The notes under the pieces are model-generated. The model was not told the DNA's origin and did no database searches. It saw nothing but the letters and a program-made list of their open reading frames with translations. A program made the translations under genes and the position numbers. A DNA stretch of 64,000 nt from an uncultured Clostridia bacterium (GTDB lineage Bacteria > Bacillota > Clostridia > Oscillospirales > CAG-272): positions 1 to 64,000 of the forward strand of contig CAMJPL010000012.1 of assembly GCA_946407735.1 (NCBI GenBank). The letters are read 5' to 3'. Below, in pieces: positions 46,610 through 55,615 of this stretch (positions are counted from its first letter, which is position 1; every line of letters starts with the position of its first letter).

Positions 46610-48085
46610 ATGAATACTCCGGATCTCAGAAACAAACTCAAGGATTATATCGACACATTCAATGCCGATGACGATGAACTGTACAGTCAGGAAATCCCGG
46701 ATTCATCGGCCTATGACTTTCTGTCCGACCGGATCCCGCTTCTCGACTGCCCTGACAAAAACATAGAGAAGACTTACTATTTCAGGTGGTGGACTCTGCG
46801 CAAGCATTGGAAGAATACGCCGGAAGGCCATATTCTCACAGAATTTCTCCCGCCCGTAGGCTGGTCCGGACCGTATAACTCCATCAACTGCCCCGCGGGT
46901 CATCATATCCGGGAGGCAAGGTGGATGGATGATCCGCACGGATGGCTGAAGGAATATATATCGTTCTGGATGGAAAGAAAGGGACGGACTATGGCTTACA
47001 GCACATGGTACGCTTCCGCCGTCGAAGATTATCTCTCTCTTCATCCCGATCCCGCTTTTGAAGAATACTGTCTCGACCGTCTGATTGATATTTACCTTGA
47101 GCGGGAAAGAATCAGCGGGCACAACAGCGGATTGTTCTGGTCGGAAGACGGATGGGACGGGGGAGAGATGTCCATCAGCGGGTCGGGGCTTCGTCCCACC
47201 ATGAATTCATACATGTACGGCGAAGCCGCGGCGATCTCACGCATGTCGGCCCGCAGAGGAAGGATCGAAGACTCCCGCGTCTTCGCGCGGAAAGCCGAAA
47301 CGATAAAGCGCAAGATGGATTCCCTTCTCTGGGACGGCGATTTCTATAAGGTCCTGCCGTGTTCAAGAGACGACGTTTTCCCGGATGACAGACGTCCCGC
47401 CGTAAACCCGGACAACGACGTCCGTGAAGAACTCGGGTACATCCCATGGTATTTCGATATCCCCGGAGCGGATAAATCCGCCGCGTTCGCTTATCTCACC
47501 GATGAAAACGGCTTTGCCGCGCCGTACGGCATAACTACGGCTGAGCGCAGTCATCCGAGGTTCATGTTCAAGCATCCCCATGAATGTCTCTGGAATGGTC
47601 CTGTCTGGCCGTTCGCCACGTCTCAGACTCTCACTGCGGCAGCGAAACACCTGAGAAGACACGGAGAAGCTTTTATAACAAAATCGGATTATTATAATCT
47701 CCTCTCTCAGTTTGCACGGTCGCACAGGCTCATTGACGAAAACGGGAAAGAGCATATGTGGATCGACGAGGATATGGATCCCTTCACCGGCGAATGGATC
47801 TCGAGAAACGAGCTCAAAGCCGATAACTGGAATCCCGGCAGAGGCGGAAAGGAACGCGGAAAAGATTATAATCATTCCACATTCTGTGATCTCGTCCTGT
47901 CCGGTCTTCTCGGCATAAATATCCGTTACGGGAGTTTGATCATCGACCCGATAATACCTGACGAATGGGATTATTTCTGCGTGTCGAATCTGCTGGACAA
48001 AAAATATACCGTCATTTATGAGAGGAACGGCGATCATTACGGTCTCGGATCGGGCATCAGGATTTTTGCCGGATCCCGGTCATAA
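46610..48085 (+). CDS. MGH1/GH63-like (alpha/alpha)6-barrel glycoside hydrolase
   Basis: 491 residues. The order of motifs FLPPVGWSGPYNSINC (~83), GLFWSEDGWDGGEMSISGSG (~175), LRPTMNSYMYGEAAAISRM (~195), HECLWNGPVWPFATSQTL (~325) and a late FCDLVLSGLLGI (~425) fits mannosylglycerate-hydrolase-type and trehalase-like barrels. Acidic residues in EDGWD and in the NGPVWP region are candidate catalytic sites. No signal peptide. The ribosome site is weak. The gene is followed by a DUF3574-like gene after 73 nt. Confidence 0.8.
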   Translation: MNTPDLRNKLKDYIDTFNADDDELYSQEIPDSSAYDFLSDRIPLLDCPDKNIEKTYYFRWWTLRKHWKNTPEGHILTEFLPPVGWSGPYNSINCPAGHHIREARWMDDPHGWLKEYISFWMERKGRTMAYSTWYASAVEDYLSLHPDPAFEEYCLDRLIDIYLERERISGHNSGLFWSEDGWDGGEMSISGSGLRPTMNSYMYGEAAAISRMSARRGRIEDSRVFARKAETIKRKMDSLLWDGDFYKVLPCSRDDVFPDDRRPAVNPDNDVREELGYIPWYFDIPGADKSAAFAYLTDENGFAAPYGITTAERSHPRFMFKHPHECLWNGPVWPFATSQTLTAAAKHLRRHGEAFITKSDYYNLLSQFARSHRLIDENGKEHMWIDEDMDPFTGEWISRNELKADNWNPGRGGKERGKDYNHSTFCDLVLSGLLGINIRYGSLIIDPIIPDEWDYFCVSNLLDKKYTVIYERNGDHYGLGSGIRIFAGSRS

Positions 48086-48158
48086 ATCTGCCGCATCGTA
48101 AAGTCTTAAATTATCCGATATGTTCGTTATTACAGCAAATGGTTATAAAGGAGCAAAG

Positions 48159-48578
48159 ATGAGCAAAAAGACAGGGATCGCCGCCATTATTATCGCCGCT
48201 GTCGCCCTTTGTATGGCAGCCGTGAACCTGATCATGACGATCAACATTTCCAAACCGGAAGCAAAGGACATCCAGTATGTCATGTACGTCGGTACAAATG
48301 ACAAGGACACCAATGAACCGGTCTACACATCTGATGAAGCCAGAGAGAAAGCCGAAGAGATCCTTCTCCGCAATTTCGGAGGCTATACGATCCAGGAAGC
48401 GTCCGGCGGATGGATCGACGGCTCTGAAATATACCGTGAATATACGCTTGTGATCTATCTCAGCGACACAGACATCATGAAAGTTCACGCCGCGGCCGAT
48501 GAAATGATATCGACGTTCAATCAGAGCTCGGTGCTTATTCAGGCCAATGAAACAACAACGGAGTTCTATGCCGGATAA
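48159..48578 (+). CDS. Membrane-anchored DUF3574-like protein
   Basis: 139 residues from ATG 48159, which has AAAGGAG at good spacing; the track start at 48120 lacks one. One N-terminal transmembrane segment (~7-28), then a domain with YVMYVGTNDKDTNEPVY, SGGWIDG and ETTTEFYAG, which matches the DUF3574 layout. Function unknown. Small ferredoxin-like fold expected for the family. Confidence 0.7.
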   Translation: MSKKTGIAAIIIAAVALCMAAVNLIMTINISKPEAKDIQYVMYVGTNDKDTNEPVYTSDEAREKAEEILLRNFGGYTIQEASGGWIDGSEIYREYTLVIYLSDTDIMKVHAAADEMISTFNQSSVLIQANETTTEFYAG

Positions 48579-48659
48579 AAGCGCGGCTGTAAGCAACGCG
48601 CGGTCTTGACTCGGTCATATAATTAATAATACGTAATCCACCATTGACATAACAACACC

Positions 48660-49904
48660 ATGATAAGACTCAGAATTGCCGCCGCGGCAGCTGCTCTCGC
48701 CGCGGCAGCCGCGATATTTTCATACGCAGACGATCTGCCGTTCACCGATGTCTCGGACAGCGACTGGTTTTACGACGACGTTGCGAGAGCATATGAGAGC
48801 GGGCTCATATCCGGGGTGAGCGAGACGCTTTTCGCCCCCGACCAGCCGCTTACATATGCCGAAGCTGCGAAGCTCGCCGCCGCCATGCATTTCTCCGAAA
48901 GGTACGGCGGACAGATATCCGTCTTTCAGGACGGCGGGAAATGGTATGAGCCGTACGTCCAGTACTGCTCGGAGAACGGCATCATTTCCGGCGCCGACGG
49001 ATATGACTGGGAAGCTCCCGCGACGAGAGCCGGATATATGTCGATCTTCGCCAATGCCCTGCCGGACGAGCTCATGCCGCCGATAAACGATATTCCCGAC
49101 GGCTCGATTCCTGACGTCGACTCGTTTTCAGCCGAAGCCGGGGGGATATATAAGCTCTACCGAGCCGGGATAGTTCAGGGCACCGGAGCCGATCACAGAT
49201 GCGAGCCCGACAGCGGGATCCGCCGCTGCGAGGTCGCGGCTATACTGACGAGGATGATCGACAGCTCGTCGAGGATCGGATTCACGATGGATATCGAAAA
49301 GCAGAAGCTCATCCCGGACGAGCCGGAGCCGGCGCAGCCCGAAACCTTACAGCAGCAGGGCGAGCATAAGATCGAAGTCATCGGCGGCGTGACATACATA
49401 GACGGCATCCTGATAGTGAACAAGACCTATTCCCTGCCGTTCGACTACGGTCCCGGCGGGCTGACGAAGGAATGCAGCGACGCCTTCGCCTCCCTGCAGC
49501 GGGGAGCGGCGGCTCAGGGGCTGAACATATACGCCGTCTCAGGTTACAGGTCATACGAATATCAGAAGGGGCTGTACGCGAGATACGCCGCCCGGGACGG
49601 CTACGCCGCCGCCGACAGGTATTCGGCGCGCGCCGGACATTCCGAGCATCAGACGGGGCTCGCCATCGACTGCAACAGCGTTTACCAGAGCTTCGCCGAC
49701 ACGGCAGAAGGAAAATGGCTCGCGGCGCACTGCCATGAGTACGGCTTCATTCTGCGTTATCCCAAGGGCAAGGAAAGCGTGACCGGATATATGTACGAGC
49801 CGTGGCATATCCGCTATCTCGGTGAGGATAACGCGAAAAAGGTCGCCGAAAGCGGCCTCACGCTCGAGGAATATTTCGGGGTAACGTCCGAGTACGCAGA
49901 CTGA
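48660..49904 (+). CDS. SLH-domain D-alanyl-D-alanine carboxypeptidase (VanY family)
   Basis: 414 residues: Ala-rich signal peptide (1-23), two to three SLH repeats (FTDVSDSDWFYDDVARAYES, WYEPYVQYCSENGII; ~27-200), a Pro/Glu linker (~220-240), then a VanY peptidase. Zn-site motifs SGYRSYEYQ (~300), GHSEHQTGLAID (~328) and YEPWHIRY (~380) are intact. It trims the terminal D-Ala of peptidoglycan stem peptides while SLH holds it at the wall. No ribosome site is evident before ATG 48660. A possible promoter TTGACT is at 48606 but the -10 is unclear. Confidence 0.87.
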   Translation: MIRLRIAAAAAALAAAAAIFSYADDLPFTDVSDSDWFYDDVARAYESGLISGVSETLFAPDQPLTYAEAAKLAAAMHFSERYGGQISVFQDGGKWYEPYVQYCSENGIISGADGYDWEAPATRAGYMSIFANALPDELMPPINDIPDGSIPDVDSFSAEAGGIYKLYRAGIVQGTGADHRCEPDSGIRRCEVAAILTRMIDSSSRIGFTMDIEKQKLIPDEPEPAQPETLQQQGEHKIEVIGGVTYIDGILIVNKTYSLPFDYGPGGLTKECSDAFASLQRGAAAQGLNIYAVSGYRSYEYQKGLYARYAARDGYAAADRYSARAGHSEHQTGLAIDCNSVYQSFADTAEGKWLAAHCHEYGFILRYPKGKESVTGYMYEPWHIRYLGEDNAKKVAESGLTLEEYFGVTSEYAD

Positions 49905-49930
49905 CGGACATCTGAGGATTTAAAACGAAC

Positions 49931-49961
49931 AAAAAATCCCGCGGGACTATGCCCGCGGGAT
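49931..49961 (-). terminator. Terminator of the M42 peptidase unit
   Basis: A perfect 10-bp stem (ATCCCGCGGG / CCCGCGGGAT), 6-nt loop, followed on the minus strand by TTTTTT. It lies ~90 nt beyond the M42 stop, with the 53-bp duplication between. Confidence 0.82.
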
Positions 49962-49980
49962 ATGATTATGATAGAATCTA

Positions 49981-50086
49981 CGCAACGCTGATCGATCAAT
50001 TCGTTGCTATCGGTCTGTCGCAAAGCGCTGCGCCGCAACGCTGATCGATCAATTCGTTGCTATCGGTCTGTCACAAAGCGCTGCGC
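49981..50086. repeat. 53-bp tandem duplication at the 3' end of the M42 gene
   Basis: Two adjacent 53-bp copies (49981-50033 and 50034-50086) differ at one base (50020 G versus 50073 A). The second copy holds the last codons and stop of the M42 gene (DRPIATN, TGA); the first copy is a duplicate of the same coding end lying in the 3' untranslated region. Confidence 0.9.
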
Positions 50087-51068
50087 AAAGGTCCACGCAG
50101 GCCTCGGCGTCGGATATATCGGCGATTTCCGCCGACGTGTGAAGATATCTCATCGGGATCCCTATGGCTCCTGCCCTGCAGCCGAGACCGACCTTCTGCA
50201 TCGGCACGGCGTCTGTCCCGCCGTTGTACGCGACAAGACGCTGGTACGGTATCGCCTTTTCATCGCAGGCAGAGATTATCTGCTTTACAAGCTCCCTGTC
50301 GAATACGGCGGTGTTGTCCCTTATCTGGACGACGGCTCCGCCGCCGACTCTCGAATCCATCGGAAGGGCTCCTATCGCGTCGCCTGTGGCGCAGACGTCG
50401 ACGGCGATGCCGATATCCGGCATGACGCCGAAGGCGGCGGCCGATCCTCCGACTGCCGGTAGCGCTGTCTCCTCCTGTACGGTGAAGACGAGATAAACGT
50501 CGTGATAAGGCCTGTCTGGACGGTTGTGAAGACGCTCGGCAAGCTTCATCAGCACGGCGCATCCGATCCTGTTGTCGATCGGGCGTCCGGCGACGACGGA
50601 GCCGCTCATTTCGGTCAGATAGTTCACGGCGGCGAAGCAGTCTCCGATATTCACATACTTTTCCGTTTCCTCACGGCTCGAAGTTCCGATGTCGACGTAC
50701 ATCTTCTCAGGCGAAGGACTTCCGTCGCAGCCGACCTGAGGCACGACCATGCCGTGCGCTCCGCTCTCGAAAACAACCTCGCGGTAGGCGAGAGACGTCC
50801 AGTTCGGGAAACCGTTGTTGGTGAAGCGGATATATCCGCTGCTCTCGATATACGTCACTATCATGCCGACCTCATCCATATGGGCGGCGTACATCAGCTT
50901 CTTCTTATCCTCGCCGTCGCCGCGGATGACGCAGATCACGCTGCCGAGGCGGTCGATACGCACCTCGTCGGAAAGAGGCGTCATATAATCCTTTATAAAC
51001 GCCGCGAGCTCATCCTCACGGCCGGAAAATGCGTGAATTGAAATCAGTTTTTTAAGAAGATCAAGCAT
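50049..51068 (-). CDS. M42-family metallo-aminopeptidase
   Basis: 339 residues. Di-metal motifs of the M42 group: AAHMDEVGMIV (~62), the bridging RPIDNRIGCAV (~165), QEETALPAVGG (~198, catalytic Glu) and DVCATGD (~220), with a late RYLHTSAE (~312). Cytosolic, cutting N-terminal residues from peptides, a dodecamer in studied relatives. GGAG ribosome site. The DUF975/CmpB-like gene is 42 nt upstream on the same strand, possibly co-transcribed. The 3' end is duplicated. Confidence 0.9.
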   Translation of the reverse strand: MLDLLKKLISIHAFSGREDELAAFIKDYMTPLSDEVRIDRLGSVICVIRGDGEDKKKLMYAAHMDEVGMIVTYIESSGYIRFTNNGFPNWTSLAYREVVFESGAHGMVVPQVGCDGSPSPEKMYVDIGTSSREETEKYVNIGDCFAAVNYLTEMSGSVVAGRPIDNRIGCAVLMKLAERLHNRPDRPYHDVYLVFTVQEETALPAVGGSAAAFGVMPDIGIAVDVCATGDAIGALPMDSRVGGGAVVQIRDNTAVFDRELVKQIISACDEKAIPYQRLVAYNGGTDAVPMQKVGLGCRAGAIGIPMRYLHTSAEIADISDAEACVDLCAALCDRPIATN

Positions 51069-51110
51069 ATAAGACTCCGATAATTAAGGTTGTGGTTTTT
51101 TCTCCGGATC

Positions 51111-52724
51111 TCAGTGGAAGCCCTCCGTGATGCCGTTGCCGGTGTTCGGGTAGAGCGCCGAGAAGCCGAGATCGGCTATAAAGAGCAGTATGAGCGCCGT
51201 GAATATGATCTTCCGCGCGCGGTATGGGATCCTGCGGAACAGGTTGTCGGCGACGGGAGCGATGAAATACGTCATCGTGACGCCGGCGAGACCGAAGACG
51301 AGCAGTCCCTCAAGACATATGCGGCCGTGAAGATTCATGAAATATCCGGCGTAATCCCACCATCTCTGATGGAAGATAAGCTCGAGGATCCATGATGTGA
51401 AGTATTCCATCGAGCCGCATACGGAGAGAGTGCCGAAAAACATCAACGGCGGCTTCTTTCTGAGCGGACGGAGAAGATAGATTATCACCCATCCCGCCAG
51501 ACCGTAGATCGGAAGCCACGGGCCGAGCATCGTGCCGCGGTTGATGAAGCGCCCCTCGTTCATGAGATAGAAGAACACCTCCCACACCCAGCCTATAAGC
51601 GAGAAGAAGAAGAAGAACATCACCGGCATATCGCCGCCGTAATCCTTGTCGTAATCGGACGACAGCCATTTTCTCTTCTCCATGTAGGGAGTAAGGGACA
51701 TTTCGTCGGGATATTCGGCGAGACGGCCGATGTTTTCACAAAGACGCCTGTCATACACAAGCCCCTTTTCCAGCCTCAGCGCCGCCGCGAATTCGGCAAG
51801 AAGGCACTCGCGGAATATATTGAAGAAGAACAGGGACGTTATATGGAAGGTGACGCCGTCGAGCAGAACCGACGGAAAAAGCGAGAGATCGAGCAGAAAA
51901 GCGTTCATTTTCTCCCCGCGCATCAGCTCCTTTGATCTTGAGAACGCCTCTTTCCTCGATATCTTCGGGTCCTCGGCGAGCACATACGGTATCATCATGT
52001 ACTCGTAGTGCTTCATCATGCCGCCGACGATCGTCAGGTTCCACGCCGTCTGCAGAAGAGAGCGGATCAGCATGACAAATGCGGCATGGCGTATCTGCCC
52101 GGTGCGGAAGACGAACAGCAGCCTGTCGGCAGATGTCTCGGGATAGAGCCTGTGCTCCAGAAAATACCGGCACCGGCCAATCAGGATGAGATTCTTTATG
52201 AATATCCAGATCAGGGCAACTATCACCGTCATTATGAAGATGGTGACCGACTCCCCTATACTGTCGTGAAAGACCAGCTTGTTTATCCCGTTCAGCACGC
52301 CGAACCCGAGCGAGCCGGATGAGGTGATCTCATTTACGAATACCGAAAACAGCCCTTTGGTGTATCTCTGCCCGCTGCTGAGCCCTTCCTCAGGCGGCGG
52401 GGGCGCCTCAAGCTCCTCCTGACTCGCGATGAAATCAGTCACGGTAAGCTCGGATACGCCGGAGTTCCTTGCGGTCTCGGCGATGCCGGAAAACTCGATG
52501 AGCTCCTGATGACGGAGAAAATCCTCAAGGACCTCGGTATTGCTCTTTCTGTCTTCGCCGAATATATATGACAGACTGCGCAGACCGTCCGCGCCCCAGC
52601 CGCTGACATAGTTATACCCGTCATGCAGGATTATGCCGACGACGAATATGATGACGACATTCAGAAAATATCTCTTTTTGAGCGCCTTCCAGGCGGGAAT
52701 ATACAATTCTCTGCGCAGTCTCAT
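51111..52724 (-). CDS. Polytopic membrane protein: DUF975-like part fused to CmpB-type ABC permease domain
   Basis: 537 residues with about 9-10 membrane segments. The N-terminal ~330 residues have the tone of DUF975 proteins (MLIRSLLQTAWNLTIVGGMMKHYEYMMIPYVLAEDP). The C-terminal ~170 residues fit the putative ABC-transporter type IV/CmpB family: WVWEVFFYLMNEGRFINRGT, GPWLPIYGLAGW, EYFTSWILELIFHQRWWDY and GRICLEGLLVFGLAG. These parts usually occur as separate proteins. A PPPP linker lies in the long extracytoplasmic loop (~130). Function unknown. Confidence 0.75.
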   Translation of the reverse strand: MRLRRELYIPAWKALKKRYFLNVVIIFVVGIILHDGYNYVSGWGADGLRSLSYIFGEDRKSNTEVLEDFLRHQELIEFSGIAETARNSGVSELTVTDFIASQEELEAPPPPEEGLSSGQRYTKGLFSVFVNEITSSGSLGFGVLNGINKLVFHDSIGESVTIFIMTVIVALIWIFIKNLILIGRCRYFLEHRLYPETSADRLLFVFRTGQIRHAAFVMLIRSLLQTAWNLTIVGGMMKHYEYMMIPYVLAEDPKISRKEAFSRSKELMRGEKMNAFLLDLSLFPSVLLDGVTFHITSLFFFNIFRECLLAEFAAALRLEKGLVYDRRLCENIGRLAEYPDEMSLTPYMEKRKWLSSDYDKDYGGDMPVMFFFFFSLIGWVWEVFFYLMNEGRFINRGTMLGPWLPIYGLAGWVIIYLLRPLRKKPPLMFFGTLSVCGSMEYFTSWILELIFHQRWWDYAGYFMNLHGRICLEGLLVFGLAGVTMTYFIAPVADNLFRRIPYRARKIIFTALILLFIADLGFSALYPNTGNGITEGFH

Positions 52725-52837
52725 TGTCAGAATCGCTCTTTCCGGATGTATTCCGGGATATTATACCATAAGATTATTTACAATCATTTAATAAATAATA
52801 AAATCTCTTTTCAACTTTCGCGCAATAGGTGAAACCT

Positions 52838-53833
52838 ATGGAAAAATGGACAACACGCCGCAGAGAGGAATGGTATTCATCTGTGCCGTGGACGGTCGGA
52901 GCAAATTATGTCCCGTCGGACGCCGTAAACGACATCGAGATGTGGCGATCTGAGACCTTCAATCCCGGACTCATACGCCGCGAGCTCAGGCTGGCGCGGC
53001 TCTGCGGCCTGAATTCGGTCCGGGTCTTCCTTTCATACGCCGTATGGAAGGCCGAGGGGGAGACGACGGAGAGGCATTTTGAGGAATTTCTCTCGATATC
53101 CACCGACGAAGGGCTTTCCGTCATGCCGGTCATGTTCGATGACTGCGCTTTCGACTTCGGAGCCGATCCTGTCTACGGACCTCAGCCGGATCCCGTTCCC
53201 GGAGTGCACAACAGCCGATGGGTCCCGAGCCCCGGCTTTTGCCTGACCGACATCGACGAATGCGCCGGATATATCAGCTCGATCATAGGACAACACCGCG
53301 GCGATCCGAGAATCATCGCGTGGGATCTTTACAACGAGGCGGGAAACACTGACAGGAGGGAGAAAAGCCTTCCTCTCCTGCGGAAGGCCTTCGAATGGGC
53401 CCGCATGGAGTCGCCGTCTCAGCCGCTTACCGCCTGCCTCTGGAATTACGGAGAGGATTTCAGCGCCATGAACAAGGAGATCATATCGCTTTCCGACGTC
53501 CTCAGCCTGCACGCGTATTCCGATCTTGACGCCACGAAAAAGCTCGTCAGGCAGTTTGAAGGTCAGCCGATCCTCATAACCGAATGGATGCACCGCCCGC
53601 TGGGAAGCGAGATAACCACTCACATCCCCTTCTTCAAGGAAAACAGGATCAGCGTGTGGCAGTGGGGGCTGGTCAAAGGGAAAACGCAGACCAACCTGTC
53701 ATGGAGCACTATGAACGGCGGAACGCCCGATCCCGAGCCATCCGTCTGGCAGCATGATCTGCTCTATCCTGACGGGACGCCTTACAGAGAGGATGAGATA
53801 AGGATCCTGCGCGAGGCGGCGGGAATGGATTAA
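52838..53833 (+). CDS. Clan GH-A (GH5-like) glycoside hydrolase
   Basis: 331 residues from ATG 52838, supported by AGGTG 6 nt before it; GTG 52829 is the track start. VGANYVPSDAVN (~22), SVRVFLSYAVW (~68), AWDLYNEAGN with acid/base Glu (~170) and ILITEWMHRP with nucleophile Glu (~250) fit a (beta/alpha)8 retaining enzyme close to 1,4-beta-xylanase/mannanase-type intracellular GH5. WQWGLVKGKTQT follows at ~285. No signal peptide. Transcribed alone, divergent from the DUF975-like gene. Confidence 0.83.
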   Translation: MEKWTTRRREEWYSSVPWTVGANYVPSDAVNDIEMWRSETFNPGLIRRELRLARLCGLNSVRVFLSYAVWKAEGETTERHFEEFLSISTDEGLSVMPVMFDDCAFDFGADPVYGPQPDPVPGVHNSRWVPSPGFCLTDIDECAGYISSIIGQHRGDPRIIAWDLYNEAGNTDRREKSLPLLRKAFEWARMESPSQPLTACLWNYGEDFSAMNKEIISLSDVLSLHAYSDLDATKKLVRQFEGQPILITEWMHRPLGSEITTHIPFFKENRISVWQWGLVKGKTQTNLSWSTMNGGTPDPEPSVWQHDLLYPDGTPYREDEIRILREAAGMD

Positions 53834-53906
53834 AGAATGACCTCCAAGCGCCGCCGTGCCGCATCAGCCTCGTCAAGTCATTATTATTTTTGATAATAAA
53901 CCTGTT

Positions 53907-53933
53907 CCCGCCGGCCGCTGCGCAGCCGGCGGG
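53907..53933. other. GC-rich hairpin between convergent genes
   Basis: CCCGCCGGC / GCCGGCGGG stem (9 bp) with an inner GCTGCGCAGC palindrome. There is no T-run on the 3' side in either direction, so it is not a canonical terminator, though its site between two convergent stops suggests that role. An AT-rich inverted repeat (TTATTAT...ATAATAA, 53881-53899) lies beside it. Confidence 0.5.
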
Positions 53934-53957
53934 AAAAATATATCAAATGACGCTCAT

Positions 53958-54767
53958 CTATACCGCTCTCGCGAGCTCGAATTTGTCGTCCTCGGTGAGA
54001 TGCAGAAGATCTATCGTCCTCTCGGCCTTCTCCTTCGCCGCGAGCAGGCCCTTTACCGTGTGCGCGTCCGATCCGAAATAGAATTTGCAGCCCATCTCCC
54101 TCGCGATCATGTAGATCCCGAGCTCAAAGCTGTCGTTATACCATCCGAAGCCCGGCTTTGCGGCTGGCATGTTGAGCTCTATCCCCATCCCGGCCTTCGC
54201 GGCGAGCCCGAACAGGCGGCGGTATTCGCTTTCGGGGATGAGACTGAGCACGTCATACGACGTGCCGGCAGTATAGACGAGACCGTCTGTGAAATGCGCG
54301 AGGCCGACCTTCTTCATCGGGAGGCCCGAATCGAGAAGGGCGTCGAAACGGCGCACGAGCATTTCCGCCCTCTCCCGCGGCGTCTCGTCTCCGCGTGACG
54401 TTATGCCGGTGAGATGGAGATGGTTTATCGGCACGATGATGAATTCGAGCTCCTCCGTCATCTCCCTGCCGACGCCTATCCTGCTGCCGTTGTCCATCTC
54501 GCACTCGGCGCCGAACATAAAGCGGATCCCGTCCTTTTTCGGCAGAGGGAGAGCCTCCTTTATCTTCGCGGTGTTCTGCCTGAGATACCACTGAAGTGAC
54601 GCGCCGGACCCGACCGTCTCGTCCCAGTAGTGATCCGTCACGCAGATCGTCCTCAGCCCGTTGTCCTCAGCGTATTTCAGCAGCCTTGAAGGCGTCTGCT
54701 CCGGGTCGGAGGCGCAGGGAGATATATTCGTATGTATATGCAGGTCATGGTCGTAAACGAAACGCAT
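53958..54767 (-). CDS. PHP-domain phosphoesterase (histidinol-phosphatase-like)
   Basis: 269 residues. DLHIHTNISPC (~8), CVTDHYW (~43), FGAECEM (~83), NHLH (~110), GLAHFTDG (~155) and FGSDAHTVKG (~230) make a full trinuclear PHP site, as in histidinol phosphatase HisK or nucleotide phosphatases. The ribosome site AAGGAAGGA is 5 nt before ATG. It follows the calcineurin-like phosphoesterase by 28 nt, so the two act in one unit, perhaps on a shared phosphate ester. Confidence 0.82.
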   Translation of the reverse strand: MRFVYDHDLHIHTNISPCASDPEQTPSRLLKYAEDNGLRTICVTDHYWDETVGSGASLQWYLRQNTAKIKEALPLPKKDGIRFMFGAECEMDNGSRIGVGREMTEELEFIIVPINHLHLTGITSRGDETPRERAEMLVRRFDALLDSGLPMKKVGLAHFTDGLVYTAGTSYDVLSLIPESEYRRLFGLAAKAGMGIELNMPAAKPGFGWYNDSFELGIYMIAREMGCKFYFGSDAHTVKGLLAAKEKAERTIDLLHLTEDDKFELARAV

Positions 54768-54795
54768 GGCATATCCTTCCTTTCCAGAAGCGGGA

Positions 54796-55491
54796 TCACA
54801 GATCGGTTATCAGATAAGCGCCGTCATTCTCGCACAATGCGGGAAGCGTGACGTACCCGATGCCATCATGCTCAGAGACATGCCCGGGATGATAATGTCC
54901 CTGAAACACCTTTTTCACCCGTCCGTCATCCCTTATCACGGATATCATCCTGTCCGCGTTGTAAAGGCGGTGATTCTGCGGAAGATCCGGGTCTATGTTC
55001 TGATGCATGAAGATATACGCCTCGCGGCAGTCTCCGAGAAGACGCGGGATATCGCCGGCGTACGGATAGAAGGTATCCGTCCAGTCCGAATCCCCCGGCA
55101 TGTAATGCCTGCCGTCCCTGAACCAGCAGGCGTCGATGAAGATCAGTTTCCTGCCGCCGTCGCTTATGTCATGCGGGCGTTTGTCCTCTCCGATGAGAGA
55201 ATAGAATTCATCCGGGGTGAAATCGAACGCGTCGTGATTTCCCATTAGCACGACAGTAGGGATCGGGTACGAATCGATGACCGACGCGAGAAAGACGAGG
55301 TTTTCCCTCTCCTTTTCGGCGGAAACGTCGCCGTCCGTGAGATCGCCGAGGCATACTGCCATATCGCAGCCGCGCGCGATGAAGCTGTCGTACGCCGCCC
55401 TCACGCGATCCGGAGCGAGGGTCCGGCGTCTCGCGCTGCCGCCGATATCAAACGATGAGTAATGAGTGTCCGTATAAAGTCCGAGTCGCAT
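54796..55491 (-). CDS. Calcineurin-like metallophosphoesterase
   Basis: 231 residues. Metal motifs: LYTDTHY (~6; family usually D-x-H), CLGDLTDGD (~47), MGNHDAFDF (~83), FMHQN (~165) and FQGHYHPGH (~198). The layout fits the Icc/CpdA-type group. Consensus promoter upstream (TTGACA-17-TATAAT). First gene of a unit with the PHP phosphoesterase. Substrate unknown. Confidence 0.87.
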   Translation of the reverse strand: MRLGLYTDTHYSSFDIGGSARRRTLAPDRVRAAYDSFIARGCDMAVCLGDLTDGDVSAEKERENLVFLASVIDSYPIPTVVLMGNHDAFDFTPDEFYSLIGEDKRPHDISDGGRKLIFIDACWFRDGRHYMPGDSDWTDTFYPYAGDIPRLLGDCREAYIFMHQNIDPDLPQNHRLYNADRMISVIRDDGRVKKVFQGHYHPGHVSEHDGIGYVTLPALCENDGAYLITDL

Positions 55492-55525
55492 ATGGAAAGT
55501 CCTTTCGGCTGGGTCTGACAGATGA

Positions 55526-55554
55526 ATTATACCACCTGTAAAGGCCTATGTCAA
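55526..55554 (-). promoter_or_regulatory. Perfect consensus promoter of the metallophosphoesterase unit
   Basis: Minus strand: TTGACA (55549-55554), 17 nt, TATAAT (55526-55531), about 35 nt before ATG 55491. Confidence 0.85.
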
Positions 55555-55615
55555 GTGCCGCCGATGAAAAAGCGCCGCATAAACACTGGGAAAGCTTCAA
55601 ATAATAATATTTATC

